Positions 1 to 10,663 of a stretch of DNA of 64,000 nucleotides are shown one piece after another. The stretch spans positions 333,001 to 397,000 of the forward strand of contig JAUKNK010000155.1 of assembly GCA_030765055.1 (NCBI GenBank). The letters run 5' to 3'. The notes beneath the pieces were generated by a model that was given only the letters and a program-made list of their open reading frames with translations, was not told the DNA's origin and did no database searches. This DNA is from Mantis religiosa (lineage: Eukaryota > Arthropoda > Insecta > Mantodea > Mantidae). Position 1 is the stretch's first letter. The number at the start of each line of letters is the position of its first letter. A program made the position numbers and the translations under genes.

Positions 1-385
1 AAGTGAACACCTCCATTGTTTACACATATCGGACGATGAATATAATATATTCAAATGAGTCCAGCTTTCATAGAACTTAGAGGTACCAAACCTTTACCAT
101 TCAGCTTAAGTGGACACCTCCAACGTTAAGCCATATCGGACGATGAAGAAATTATGTTCAAATGAGTCCAGGCTAGATAGAGATTTGAGTTATCAAACTT
201 TTGTCTTCCAGGTAAGGAAACATCTCCAATGTTAACCATATTGGACAATGAATGAAATGATGTTCAAGTGAGTCCAGGGTACATAGAGCTTAGAGTTACC
301 AAACTTTCATCTTTCAGGTTAAGGGAACATCTCCAACGTGAGGCATATCGGACAATAAATGAAATGGTGTTCAAATGAATCCAAT
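1..385 (-). repeat. Tandem SINE1-body monomers, short array
   Basis: About four head-to-tail copies of a ~107-bp unit. The landmark 'tatcggacgatgaat' or a variant recurs near 28, 135, 239 and 347. Each unit also carries 'catagagcttagagttacc' and a 'ctccaacgtt'-like segment. The unit matches the body of the tRNA-derived SINE at 3305-3520 without its tRNA head. The same monomer forms the large array at 6917-9490. The array may continue beyond the left edge of the window. Confidence 0.8.
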
Positions 386-469
386 TGATATTCATATGAG
401 ATTAGGTGTTAGAGTTACAAGACAGTCATCTTTTAGGAATAGTTGTAGTTTTCTAATTCTAGGCTTTGG

Positions 470-1497
470 CAATGAAGACATTAGCTCTCTTGCACTCCAA
501 TACTTCTGTGTATTGATCCGGCTGGTTGGACATCACAGGTTAAAAGATGTTCTTCAGTCAATTCCTGATCTTTCTTGCACAGAGGGCAATTTGGACTTGT
601 ATAAATTCCTATTCTGTGAAAATTTTTGCCAAATAAACATGTTCCGTAAGGAATCTAAAATTTGCTACTGCAGCTTTACGGGGGATTTCTGAATAATATC
701 TAGATATTTAATTAAAATGTTCCATTCTTTATATTTGGCTTTGGTAGATATAGACTGGTTTCGTCTGTTTTTTATATTTGCTTTTGATTAATATTTTTAT
801 GGATGTAAGGGTTAGGTTTTTACAATTGTTCTGAAATTAATTTGCACCTTTTTGGCAAGAAAATCAGCTGATTCATTTCCAGCAATTCCACATTGTGCAG
901 GTATCCACTGTAAAATAATTCTTTTCTGTAGTTTTTGAAGTTGTTGGATCATTTTGTGACATTCTTTAATTTGGATTGACCTCATTTTATATGAACTTAT
1001 TGCACATAATGCTGCTTTAGAATCAGAAAGTATGACAGCATTTTTGCATCTATCTATTCTGTTAGAAGGTGTTGGAGTGAAATATGTATAGCCGTTACTT
1101 CTGCATCAAAATTTGTTGTGTAGTATCCTACTGGTTGATAGAATGAGAACAGTGCACACTTAATTCCTGCTCCTGAGTTGCTATGCAAGTTAGATCCCTC
1201 TGTGTAGATATGTAACCATTCTTCAGGTGGGTATCTATTGTCCACAGTTTCTAATGCTAGTGCTTGGTGTACAGGTTTAGAAGTTTCAGATGTTGTAACT
1301 ATTTGTTCTAAATGTAATTGCATATTAATTGGTTCAAAAGGCAGTGGGTTTTCTTTGATTAAAATGTTTTGTTTAGAATTAGGAATATTCAGATCTGTTT
1401 TTAATTCCACAACTTTGTGTAGGAAACTTGTTTCTGTTTTCATCTTGATTATTTGTAGTAATATTTTCTCCCATCTTGTTATTTCTAACAAGAACAT
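470..1497 (-). pseudogene. Non-LTR retrotransposon remnant: RNase H and C-terminal CCHC-like motif
   Basis: Reading right to left, an open frame (1497-1054) contains an RNase HI-type domain: 'IYTEGSN' (normally TDGS, so the first catalytic Asp is Glu), 'GAGIKCALF' and 'FDAEVTAI', which keeps the catalytic Glu. A stop follows 'LLTE', and the frame then continues with 'ILSDSKAAL' and 'GIAGNESADFLAKK', the typical end of LINE-encoded RNase H. Farther on (about 640-500), after a frame change, 'CPLC' then 'EEHLLTC' form the cysteine-histidine motif found at the C terminus of many arthropod RNase H-bearing LINE ORF2 proteins. Reverse transcriptase and endonuclease are absent, as in a 5'-truncated LINE copy. 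It is dead, with at least one stop, a frameshift and a substituted active-site residue. Clade within the I/R1/Jockey group is not resolved. Confidence 0.85.
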
Positions 1498-1505
1498 TTT
1501 TTCAT

Positions 1506-2470
1506 GTTGTCTTTAAGGATTAGTCATGTATGAGAAAGCTGTACGCGCGTTGGGTGCTACGTTTGCTCACGTTAGACCAAAGACGTGTTCGAATTAACAT
1601 TTCCAACGCTCTTTTCGTGCAGTTTTAGTGCACCAAATCAGAATTTTGGCACCGATTAATTAATGTGGATGAAACTTTTATTTGTAATTATACGTCCTCC
1701 AAGGTTAAGTCATATCGGACGGTAAATGAAATGGGGGAAATGATGCTCAATGTGACCAGGGTCCACGGAGCTTTTAGCTGTTCGACTGTAATGATAAGGG
1801 AAACCCCAGAAAAAACCTTATCCAGGTAACTCACCCAACCAAGATTCGAACTCGGGACCTCTTGAGAGTGGAGCAGACATGCTACCATCTACGCTACCCA
1901 GGCGGGCCTCTGGATGAAACTTGGATACACCATTATATGTCCAAAACTAAAGTACAGTGCAAACATTGGACTGTAAGGCGAGAACCGGCTCCAAAGAAAA
2001 CAGCAAAAATGTTTTTTTTTTTTTTTCGTCTGGGAAAGCGATGGCGACTATTTTTAGTATAGTCAATGGAGATATTCTAATCAATTATCTTCAAAAAGGA
2101 AAACCCATTTTGGAAGCATACTACACATCACTACTTCAGAAGCTAAAGGCAAAACTTGCGGAAGAATGAACACATTTGCAGAAAAAAGAAATCCTGTTTC
2201 ATCAAGACCACGCACGGTCTCACACCTTAGCGGTTGCAATTGCGAAAATTCAAGAATTACGGTTTGAACTGCTTGACCATCCGCCTTACGCACCAGATAA
2301 TCAGATCAGCAATTTCTGTTTGTTCCCTCATCTGTAAACGTTATCAGATAAAAAACGGATAACCACTTCCTATTTCGGAATATTGTAGATAAATACTTGT
2401 TACTTGAAATGAATAATAAGGAATATTTCGGAAATTGTTAACTCCCAAAAAAATGTATTGGTTAAATTGC
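1506..2470 (+). pseudogene. Broken mariner transposase, family M1, copy 1
   Basis: Fragment of a mariner (Tc1/mariner superfamily, DD34D group) transposase that lacks its N-terminal third. Reading begins near 'MRKLYARWVLRLLTLDQ', is cut by a SINE at 1678-1910, resumes with 'WIHHYMSKTK' and 'EPAPKK', then 'INYLQKGKP' and 'EILFHQDHARSHT', and ends near 'LLDHPPYAPD'. The second catalytic motif HQDN has become HQDH, and the APSD motif holding the third Asp is lost. A run of 14 T near 2010-2024, stops and frameshifts break the frame. It shares many segments with copy 2 (5690-6683), so both derive from one family. I see no inverted terminal repeat at either end. The left boundary abuts the LINE remnant. 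Confidence 0.88.
1666..1922 (-). mobile_element. SINE1 insertion with 12-bp target-site duplication
   Basis: tRNA-derived SINE, head on the right: on the minus strand it reads 'gcccgcctgggtagcgtag', then a B-box-like 'gagttcgaatcttgg', then the SINE1 body ending in 'gttggaggacgtaaatta'-like sequence. The 12-bp sequence 'tggatgaaactt' lies at both 1666-1677 and 1911-1922 and belongs to the interrupted mariner, so it is the target-site duplication. The inserted element is 1678-1910. This copy is among the least diverged and helps define the family. Confidence 0.9.
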
Positions 2471-2593
2471 ATGTTTTAACAAGATCTACTTTTTTTCTGT
2501 AGTAAGATTTTCTGACTCTGTGTGTATACAAAAGTCATTCAGAATGAAGAGGACTTCAGATGGTAAATTCGATACAGTTGTTGTGAAAATATC

Positions 2594-3553
2594 TTAAGGC
2601 AAGGCTACACTGAAAGTTCCCCCAAAATTTTGAAAATCATGGAATTTTCTTTTTTGGCATTTTTGGTAGCTTAGTGTTTGTAGTAATAGATGGGATGTTA
2701 TTTTTATCATTTGCACCATTTTAGGCCATCACATAACAATTTAAAGAGATCTTTAACAATCGTTAAAAGTAACAATCATGACTTTGAAATTCATTTTCTG
2801 AGGAATTTTTTTCTAACACTTTTCAGTATACAAAATGCTTCACGTATCAAAGTTTTAAATTTAAGTTGGTGAAACTTCCAGGATATGTCCATAATATGTA
2901 AATAAGGAACTTCACATTCCCATTTTTTATTAATGCTCATGTTTTGAAAATTATATGGCGTTAAGTAATAAAATAAGTTAATAGTTTCAACATTTTGAGG
3001 ACTAACACGAAGATAATATTTTAGAACAAATTCTACAATAGTATTCCAAAACATAAGAATGTGGATCTTGTAAAGTTGCTCTACACTAGCCAAAAACAAA
3101 GATTCAACTTAAAAGCTCACATTTTTACGGGTAGGACATGTTTAATTTTTACAATATTTTCCAGAACATTAATTATTAATTAATGAACCATTTGGTCTAG
3201 CAACATAAAAATGTGCATGCCAGTTTAGAATGATAGTCTAATTATGTGACTAAATTTTCATAATGATAGGTTTATTATTATAGAAGTTGTAATTCTTTTT
3301 TCTTTTTTTAAGTAATTTACGTCCTCCAACGTTAAGTCATATCGGACGATGAATGAAATGGGTGAAATAATGCTCAAATGAATCCGAGGTCCATGGAGCT
3401 TAGGTTTACCCGACATATGTCTTGAAGGATAAGAGAAAATCCCGGAAAACCCTTATCCAAGTAACTCAACCTGACCGAGATTCGAACTCGTTAATTTTAA
3501 CTTATTTTAATTTTAACTCGGAAGTTGTAATTTTTAGTGTAGCCTTGCCTTAA
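2594..3553. mobile_element. Non-autonomous DNA transposon with perfect 18-bp terminal inverted repeats
   Basis: 'TTAAGGCAAGGCTACACT' at 2594-2611 is the exact reverse complement of 3536-3553. The ends begin and finish with TTAA. That fits either a TTAA target (piggyBac type) with repeats starting GGCAAGG, or a TA target (Tc1/mariner type) with repeats starting AGGCAAGG. The interior is AT-rich with no transposase reading, and it holds a nested SINE1 (3283-3532). Removing the SINE leaves about 720 bp. I class it as a MITE-like element and leave the superfamily open. Confidence 0.75.
3283..3532 (-). mobile_element. SINE1 nested in the TIR element, 12-bp TSD
   Basis: SINE1 on the minus strand: a body at about 3305-3450 with 'gttaagtcatatcggacgat', and a truncated tRNA-like head ending at 'gattcgaactcg'. 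The target-site duplication 'gaagttgtaatt' is present at 3283-3294 and 3521-3532. The head lacks the A-box half, replaced by 'ttaattttaacttatttt', so the copy is truncated or rearranged at its 5' end. Confidence 0.82.
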
Positions 3554-3679
3554 ACATGCTGAAATTTAATCAAATCCGTTACAATTTTTTAGAATAAACA
3601 ATTTTTTCGAAAAGTATTCCATATAAAGCAAAATTTGGGACGCGTATTTTCTTTTATAATCTTCGTATCACGTCTGTGG

Positions 3680-3990
3680 AAGACGCTGAAGTTTGGAATG
3701 TAATCGATATTTCATTCCTTTGACTTATGCTGTTCACACACATTGCTAAAGTTTGGATAGCTAGCGTGAAGACTGAAAAATTTAATGTCATAGCCGGGAT
3801 TTGAACCATGAATCTTCCGGACTCCGTCCAGTTCCTATTAACCACTGAGGTGCAATGGCAACATAACAGCATGGCATAAATTCTCCAACTGACTCGTATT
3901 TATTCCGGTAAACTACTAGCAGTCGTTATATACACATGAGATAACTACCTTAATGGAGACTTACTGTGCTGTAAGTGCTTTAAGGACCGG
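3680..3990 (-). repeat. SINE3 (tRNA-like), diverged copy
   Basis: Matches the repeat at 27600-28380. The shared landmarks are 'catagccgggatttgaacca' (a reversed B-box), 'ttctccaactgactcgtatt', 'cacatgaga' and 'taccttaatgg' followed by 'gacttact'. The head lies on the minus strand. This copy has drifted more than those at 27.6-28.4 kb. Confidence 0.7.
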
Positions 3991-4494
3991 CCTGCACAAT
4001 TTTCTTTTCCTGAAAAATGTGGGTCTTTACGCCTTTATATAGGCCAGCAATATAAACTTATTAAACGTTTTTAAATTATTTGTGTAATTGAACTGTGCAA
4101 CACTCGTATAAAATCACATAAGCATTAATTCGTAATACTTGAACATCGGAAACTCTCGCGGATACATTCCACACACCATGTAACATATATACAAGCGGTT
4201 GACGTTTAGCTTATCGGGGAGGTCCGAAGCTACAGGGTTCACCTTATGGTGCGTGTGTATCGCACACAATATTCGCAAGCAAAGTTAGAGAAGAAATCTT
4301 GGCGCGAAATGCGACTCTAGGCCACGGAGTATAAAGTGGCACCAACCCATGTAGCGACTATGACATACCTTTTGATTTATTTTTAGAAATATTTACTATT
4401 TATCTATGTATCAATATTCAATCATTTTTGGCGTGAAGTTGAAAGAATACACAAATGATTTTGTATTTGTTATCTAAAGTATATGTTACTTTTA
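3991..4494. other. Unassigned intergenic sequence
   Basis: No supported coding frame, RNA gene or recognised repeat. It holds a less AT-rich patch near 4190-4350 with several CpG-containing words, but no motif I can name. Confidence 0.5.
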
Positions 4495-4690
4495 CTGCTA
4501 TGGATGTCTGTCATAGGTTCAAGAGGTGCCGAGTTCGAATCTGAAGTTGTTCTCGATAAGGTTTTCAAAGGCTTTCTCCCTCGTTTTGCAAGAATAACTC
4601 TAAGCTCTATAGGTTCTGAACTCATTTGAACATCATTTCAACCCTTTAAGTCATATGACATTACCTTGGTGCACCTAACTTAAAGAAAAA
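4495..4690 (+). repeat. SINE1, diverged plus-strand copy
   Basis: tRNA-like head with 'ggttcaagaggtgccgagtt' and a B-box-like 'gagttcgaatctgaag'. It is followed by the SINE1 body read in the opposite sense to the copies at 1.7 and 3.3 kb ('gataaggttttc', 'taactctaagctctatagg', 'catttgaacatcatttcaac'). The 3' end is degraded. Confidence 0.72.
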
Positions 4691-5519
4691 GATTGCAAAA
4701 ATTAACTTATTGCTAATTTTTTTGAAGGTGCAAGGAAATATGCGATCATATCAGGCTTTAAGACATATTCAAAATTTAAAGAGTGCGTTAGTGTATGATA
4801 ATTTTCCAAATAAGTTTATCTTTACACGGCCAAGTGCTAAAAATACGAATGACTTCAAATTCGAGAAAAAATTTAAAATTGGAAAATTCAGACAAATAGC
4901 AAGGGATATCCCGAAAATAGTCCATTTCTCAAAATAAAGTATTTGTCGTAAATTGTTTATTTTCACGAGATTATCATGAACGGCTAATTCGCTTAGCCAC
5001 TGAGAATGACATTGTGACGTCAACATCAACATGTAATAATAATATCCTTATCAAAAATATGAAACATTTTTAAAATATTACAATGGGTGTTTTTGAATTA
5101 AATTTCTACTATACAATTAACAATTCAAGATACTACTCTTTTTTGAAACTTTCAGAAATATTTAGCACTTAGAAATATTCATATGGAACAGTACTTTCCA
5201 AACTGCAATGACAAGTGATTCAAATAATATCATAATAATTATATTATGGTTTTTCTATATATAAATAAAGCAAAATATCTCATAATCTATCTGTCCTTAT
5301 AGTCGAAAAAATATCAGGTATAAATTATATAAACAGCTGAAACCTACCTTAACATTTTGGTTCATTCGCAATTTACGTGCAAATATTTCCCTTCAGTAAA
5401 TTATCTGTGCAGGATTTACGCTTTTTGTCATAAAGACTAGTATAATTTTTAATAAAATAAATAATTTCCCATCAAATGACTCCATATCTCTTCCGTTTCT
5501 TTCCTTGTGCAGTGCGAAA

Positions 5520-5520
<1 letters not shown>
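4691..5520. other. Unassigned AT-rich sequence
   Basis: An open frame of 75 codons (4710-4937) is lysine- and phenylalanine-rich, has no recognisable domain and sits in AT-rich DNA. I do not regard it as a gene. No other structure is seen. Confidence 0.5.
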
Positions 5521-5521
<1 letters not shown>

Positions 5522-5598
<77 letters not shown>

Positions 5599-5615
5599 TT
5601 CTTTCTTTCTTTCCT
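5522..5615. repeat. (TC)n microsatellite followed by (TTTC)n
   Basis: About 36 uninterrupted TC dinucleotides (5523-5594) grade into TTTC tetranucleotides up to about 5615. Any frame through it gives artificial SL or RE repeats. Confidence 0.95.
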
Positions 5616-5689
5616 TCTTTTTTGTTTAATCGGCAAACGCGAATATGAGAGTTTGGGAGTCCGCAAGGTTTGGCGCTAGCGTCTGGAGG

Positions 5690-6683
5690 TACGACGGTTG
5701 TCTGAAAAGTTTCCGACTTCAACATGAAGATGGCAGCACTTGTGAATATAAGCTAACGAACTTCTTTGTTCGTCTGTTGACAGAAATTTGCCAAAGTTTC
5801 TGACATTTTAAACGCTCCATTGTTATGTAACAGTCGCTTAAGTGAGTTGAGGTGAGTTATTTATGAAAATGGATAATATCCATAATCGAGCCGTTATTAA
5901 ATAATTGTTTCTGAAAGGCAATACGCTCACGCAAATAAAAGATGAATTGAATTCTATGTATGGGGACTCTGTACCATCAATTCCCACAGTGAAATTTTGG
6001 ACAGCTGAATTTAAATGTGGCCGTAAGTGCTTGGGAGGCAATGAACGTTCGCGACGTTTAAAAACTGCAACTACCGACGAAAGCATCGCAAAATTTCACC
6101 AAGTGGTGCTAGACGACCGCCGAATTTAAGTGAGAGAGATAGAAGAGGCCATGAGCATGTCACAAGAACGTGTTTGTCGCATATTAAATCAACATTTAGA
6201 CATGAGAAAGATATCCGAAGGTTTGGGTGCCGCGTTTGCTCCCGTTAGACCAAATACTTCGAGTGAACATTTCAAACGACCTGTTTGCGCAGTTTAGGGT
6301 AATATATCCAAGTTTTGGCGCTGATTAATTACTGTAGATGAAACTTGGATACACCATTATACTCCCGAAACAAAAATACAGTCTAAACAGTGTACTGCAA
6401 AGGGAGAACCGGCTCAAAAAAGGCAATAACTGTTTTTTCGGCTGGGAAAGTGATGGTGACTGTTTTTTTGGGGAGGAGGGGGATAGTCAAGGAGTTATTT
6501 TAATCGATTATCTTCAAAAAGGAAAGCTCATTTCGGGAGCATACTACGCATCCCTCCCTGAGAAGCTGAAGGCAGAACTTGCGGATAAACGAGCACATTT
6601 TCGGAAAAAGACTATCCTGTTTCACCAAGACAACACACTATCTCACACCTTAGCTGTTGAGGAACTAAAGCTTTGGATTTGAT
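5690..6683 (+). pseudogene. Broken mariner, family M1, copy 2, with 5' terminal repeat
   Basis: The left end starts with TA then 'cgacggttgtctgaaaag', a typical mariner terminal repeat. The transposase start codon would be at 5869 (MDNIHNRAVIK), with a stop a few codons on. The frame then reads 'LFLKGNTLTQIKDELNSMYG' (N-terminal helix-turn-helix), 'KTATTDESIAKFHQVVLDDR', 'ERVCRILNQHLDMRK', a frameshifted stretch equivalent to ARWVPRLL, 'GVILIDYLQKGK', 'AYYASLPEKLKAELADKR' and 'ILFHQDNTLSHTLAVEE'. The second catalytic Asp (HQDN) is kept. The region with the third Asp and the right terminal repeat are missing, replaced by a SINE2 copy at about 6690. Internal stops and frameshifts make it non-functional. 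Its 5' half complements the 3' half surviving in copy 1. Confidence 0.9.
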
Positions 6684-6689
6684 AGAGAA

Positions 6690-6905
6690 CCAGGATAGGT
6701 GATCATCCCAATTGGAAAGTTGACGATGGAGCTGTGGGTATTTACTACTGCGGGGAAACCGGAAGACGAGGAGAAAGCTCCTCCCACCGCCACATTGTCG
6801 TTAACATAACTCACTTTGCGGTTACCGGCGATCGAACCCGAACCGCCGTGGTGAGAGCCAAGCGCTTTAAACACTCAGCCATGCGGCAGACAGAAATCAT
6901 GCACA
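6690..6905 (-). mobile_element. SINE2 (tRNA-Ser/Leu-like head), minus strand
   Basis: Read on the minus strand, the head is 'gccgcatggctgagtgttta' (A-box-like) followed by 'ggttcgggttcgatcgccgg' (B-box-like). The body includes 'gagctttctcctcgtcttcc'. It is the same family as the copies at 12.87, 14.35, 15.91, 22.28 and 30.05 kb. It adjoins the 3'-truncated end of the M1 mariner. Confidence 0.82.
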
Positions 6906-6916
6906 AATTAATAAAA

Positions 6917-9490
6917 TGACCATAGAGCTAAGAGCTACCAGGCATCAAATTTACAGTCATACTGGACGATTAATGAATTGTAAATAAACGAGTAAAGGAT
7001 CCTTAAAGCTTTGGTTTACCAGACAGTTAATGGAATGATGTTCAAATGAGTACAGGCAGAATAAACGACGAAGAATGAAAAAATGTTCAAATTAGTACAG
7101 GGTATATGGAGCTTAGAGTTATCAGACATTCATTTTCATAATTAAAGGAAACCTGGAGGTTTAAGTCATATTGGACGATGAATGAAACAATGATCAAATG
7201 AGTACAGGGTACATAGAGCTTAGAGTTACCGGTCATTGATCTCTCAGAGTAAACCTCCAATTTTAAATCATTTCGGATAATGAATGAAATAACGTTCAAT
7301 GAGTATAGGGTACATAGAGCTTAGATTTACCAGCCATTAATATTTCAGAGTAAAGGCAAACCTCCACCATTATGTCGTAACGGACGATTAATGAAACGTT
7401 GTCTCAATGAAAAGAGGGTGTATAGAGCTTAGAAATACCAGAAGTTCATCTTTCAGAATCAAGCAAAACCTCCAGCATTAAGTCATATCGGACGATAAAT
7501 GAAGTAATGCTCAGATGAGTACATGGTACACAGACCTAAGAGATAACAGTCATTCCCCTTTCAGATTGAAGGAAAACCTCCAATGTTAGGTTATATCGGC
7601 CGATGAATGAACTCTTGCCTAAATGAGTACAGGGTACATAGAGCTTAGATTTACCAGACGTTCATCTTTCAAGATAGGCGAAAACCTAAAATGTTAAGTC
7701 ATATCGGACGATGAATGAAATGCTGTCTAAATAAGAACTGGATACATATAGCTCAGAGCTAACAGTCATTCATCTTTCAGAATAAGGTAATATTCCCAAC
7801 GTCGTCATATCGGACGATGGATGAAATGATGCAGGAATGAGTCCAGGTTACATAGACCTTATAGTTACCAGACATTCATCTATCAGGATAGGGGAAAACC
7901 TCCAGTAATAAGTAATATTGGACGATGAAAGAAATCATGGTCAAACGACTACAGGGTACATAGAGCTTAGAGTTACGAGTCATTGATCTTTCAGAATAAA
8001 AGAAAACCACCAGCATTAAATCATATCGGAGGATGGATGTAATCATGTTCAAATGAGAACAGGGTACATAGAGCTTAGAGTCGCTAGTCATTCAAATTTC
8101 AAAATGAAGGAAAAACCTCCAGCATTAAGTCATCTCGGACGGTGAATGAAATAATGTTCAAATTAGTACAGGTTACATAGAGCATAGTGTTACAGGTCAT
8201 TGATCTTTCAGAATATAGGAAAACCTCCAGCATTATGTCATATCGGGCAATGAGTGAAATAATGTTCAAATGAGTACAGGGTACATAGAGCTTAGAATTT
8301 TTCAGACAGGATAAGAGGAAAACTCCAATGTTAAGTCATATCGGATGATGGATGAAATGTTGTCTAAATGAGTACATGATACATAAAGCTAGGAGTTACC
8401 AGCCGTTTATGTTTCAGGGTAAGGGAAAACCACCAGCAGGGAAGCAACAAGTTACATCGGACGATGAAGGAAATAATGTTCAAATGAGTACAGGGTACAT
8501 AGAGCTTAGAGTTACCAGTCATTCATACTTCAGAATAAGCGAAAACGTCTAGCATTAATTCGTATCGGACGATGGAAGAAGTTATTTACATAGAGCTTAG
8601 TGTTGCCAGACATTCATCCTTAAGAATAAAAGAAAACCTCTGGCATTAAGTCATATCGGACGATGGAAGAAATCATGTTCAAATGAGAACAGGGTACCTA
8701 GAGCTTAGAGTTACCAGTCATTGATCTTTCAGGATAAAGGAGAACCTCTAATGTTAGGTTATATCGGACGATGAATGAAAAGTCTGAATGAGTACAGAGC
8801 ACATAGAACTTAGATTTACCAGAAGTTCATCTTTGGGATAGGCGAAAATTTGCAATGTTAATCCATACTGTACGATGAATGAAATGTTGTCTAAATGAGA
8901 ACAGGATACATATAGCTGAGAGTTATTAGAAATTCAGCTTCAGAATAAGATAATGTCCCTAACGCTATATCATATCGAACGATGAGAGAAATGATGCAAG
9001 AAATGCGTCCAGGTTACATAGACCTTATACTTACCAGACAATAACCTTTCAGGAATTGGGAAAACTTCCAGCGTAAATAAATATCGAACGATGAAAGAAA
9101 TCAATTTCAAATGAGTACACGGTACAAAGAGCTTAGAGTTACAAGTCATCCATCTTACAGAATTAAGGATAAACCTTCAGCATTAAGTCATATCGGACGA
9201 TGAACGAAATAATGCTAAAATGAGTACATGGTACATAGAGCATGAGAGTTACCAGTCATTCATCGGTCAGTTTAAAGGAACATCTCCAGCATTAAGTCAT
9301 ATCTGACGATGCCTGAAGTAAAGTTCAAATGAGTACAATTTACATAGAGCCCAGGGTTAGCAGTCATCCAGTTTCAGAAAAAAGGGAAACCGCCTCCAAC
9401 AACTCATATCAAACGATGAACGAAATAATGTACAAATGACTACAGTGTACATAGAGCTTAGAGTTACCTAACATTCATTTTTCAGGATGA
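6917..9490 (-). repeat. Tandem array of ~24 SINE1-body monomers (~107 bp)
   Basis: Near-continuous head-to-tail array with a period of about 105-110 bp. Each unit contains 'tcatatcggacgatgaatga', 'gttcaaatgagtacagggta', 'catagagcttagagttacca' and 'ctttcagaataaaggaaaac' or variants, ending 'cctccagcattaag'. The whole monomer aligns with the SINE1 body (compare 3305-3450), but none of the units carries the tRNA-like head. Diverged units lie at the left end and small deletions occur (around 8575-8585). Short frames within it (for example 7876-8091 minus) are artefacts of the repeat period. Confidence 0.9.
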
Positions 9491-10485
9491 ATTGGTACTC
9501 TCTTCGTCGAGTTGATTGATTGGCTGTTAAGGAATGTATCGAAGATTAATTGTATGTTAAAGGAATTTATACGTGTATTGGAGCAAATATCTTGTGTGTG
9601 CAGTGTCGAGATTGTTACGAGCTCTTAAAGGTAGGATTCTTCCTCCCCTAGGAAATCTGACCGCAACCATAAATTTGAAAGGTCACAGCTGGCGTTTGCT
9701 TCCAAACAGTTTGACAGGTGGTCTAAAGTGAGATTCTCGTAACTGGGACTCCATATGTGTTCTACCGGCCAACTAATTAAAAATAATGAGTTGAAGGGGG
9801 AAGCAAAGTGTCATATGGCCTAGCCTGGAACAAATATATATCCAAAGTCCAGTCGGTGGCTGAGAGTCGACCGAGATCGTCGTGCTAACGCGTGCCCACA
9901 GAAATCGCATTTATTAAATCAGTCGCTAGCTGGGGGTCGAGCTAGATCGTCGTGCTAACGCATGCGGAAAGAAATAGCATTCATTAAATCTGTCGGTGGC
10001 TGAGGGTCGACCGAGATCGTCGTGCTAACGGCACGAAGGCAGAAATCTCGTTCTTTAAGGAACGGACGAGTAAGCTAAAGAGATCGCGTTCAATTAAAGC
10101 TAGTTAGAAGCGGGGTGCTAATCCGACGACTCGTGTTATATACACGGGAGTGCTACCACGCACACGCGAAAACTACCATTCAGATTTCGCCTAAATAACA
10201 TGTATTTCGAGAGTAATTGAAATACAACCGATCGTCATAAGAGAATTAAACTGTGTTTCTTTCCAAGTACCCTAATTGGTCCACCCAGAACGCCCTGTAT
10301 CAAGAGATCCTTGCGACTTGTCCTATATTCATAAATATTAGGACAACTCCGAGAGCAGCCGAGGACATCGATATTCTTCAAATTTTGTTAGCGATGCTGA
10401 CAACCCTAGGATTCAAGCCCCTGCCAAATAATTGAGCTAAACTGCGCGGCGATACTCACTCGACACCTCGACTTGCCCCAAATAA
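9491..10485 (+). repeat. Putative 5' LTR of a Ty3/Gypsy-like element
   Basis: This region ends directly at a primer-binding site (10486) and has LTR-like organisation: three tandem ~70-bp repeats (9852-10062), a TATA-like 'tatatacacggg' near 10136 and an 'attaaa' polyadenylation-like signal near 10244. The exact left boundary is unclear, and there is no second LTR in the window to compare with. The assignment rests on the primer-binding site and the order of signals. Confidence 0.5.
9852..10062. repeat. Three ~70-bp tandem repeats
   Basis: The unit begins 'cagtcggtggctgag' and contains 'gagatcgtcgtgctaacg', then 'agaaat(c/a)gcatt(t/c)attaaat'. Copies start near 9852, 9920 and 9989. Tandem repeats like these are common in LTR U3 regions. 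Confidence 0.85.
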
Positions 10486-10495
10486 TGGCGCCCAA
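10486..10495 (+). promoter_or_regulatory. Primer-binding site, tRNA-Lys-like
   Basis: 'TGGCGCCCAA' matches the first ten bases complementary to the 3' end of a lysine tRNA (TGGCGCCCAAC...). It is the usual reverse-transcription primer site of many insect Ty3/Gypsy elements. The match stops after ten bases. Confidence 0.6.
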
Positions 10496-10617
10496 ATGAT
10501 GGACTACGAGAAGCTGATCAAAGGGACAAGGAGATCCAGGTCACCGAGATTAGAAGGACGACAGCTATCATGGCAGTTTGACGACCGACAGCGAGACTTC
10601 ATCGTCAATAAATTTTA

Positions 10618-10621
<4 letters not shown>

Positions 10622-10661
<40 letters not shown>
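10622..10661. repeat. (GT)n microsatellite
   Basis: About 20 uninterrupted TG dinucleotides within the leader of the LTR-like element. Confidence 0.95.

Positions 10662-10663
<2 letters not shown>

Noticed and set aside
375..692. 105-codon plus-strand frame
   Set aside because: Antisense to the C-terminal part of the LINE remnant at 470-1497, which has recognisable motifs.
4710..4937. 75-codon Lys/Phe-rich frame
   Set aside because: AT-driven composition, no motif and no supporting context.
5472..5679. Frames over 60 codons with SL or RE repeats
   Set aside because: Products of the (TC)n tract read on either strand. The same applies to frames at 18459-18749 and 59538-59846.
7876..8091. Short frames with repeated 'MTSDSKLYVPCS'-like wording
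   Set aside because: Translations of the ~107-bp satellite monomer, not a repeat protein. The same wording recurs at 7087-7299 and 58551-58766.
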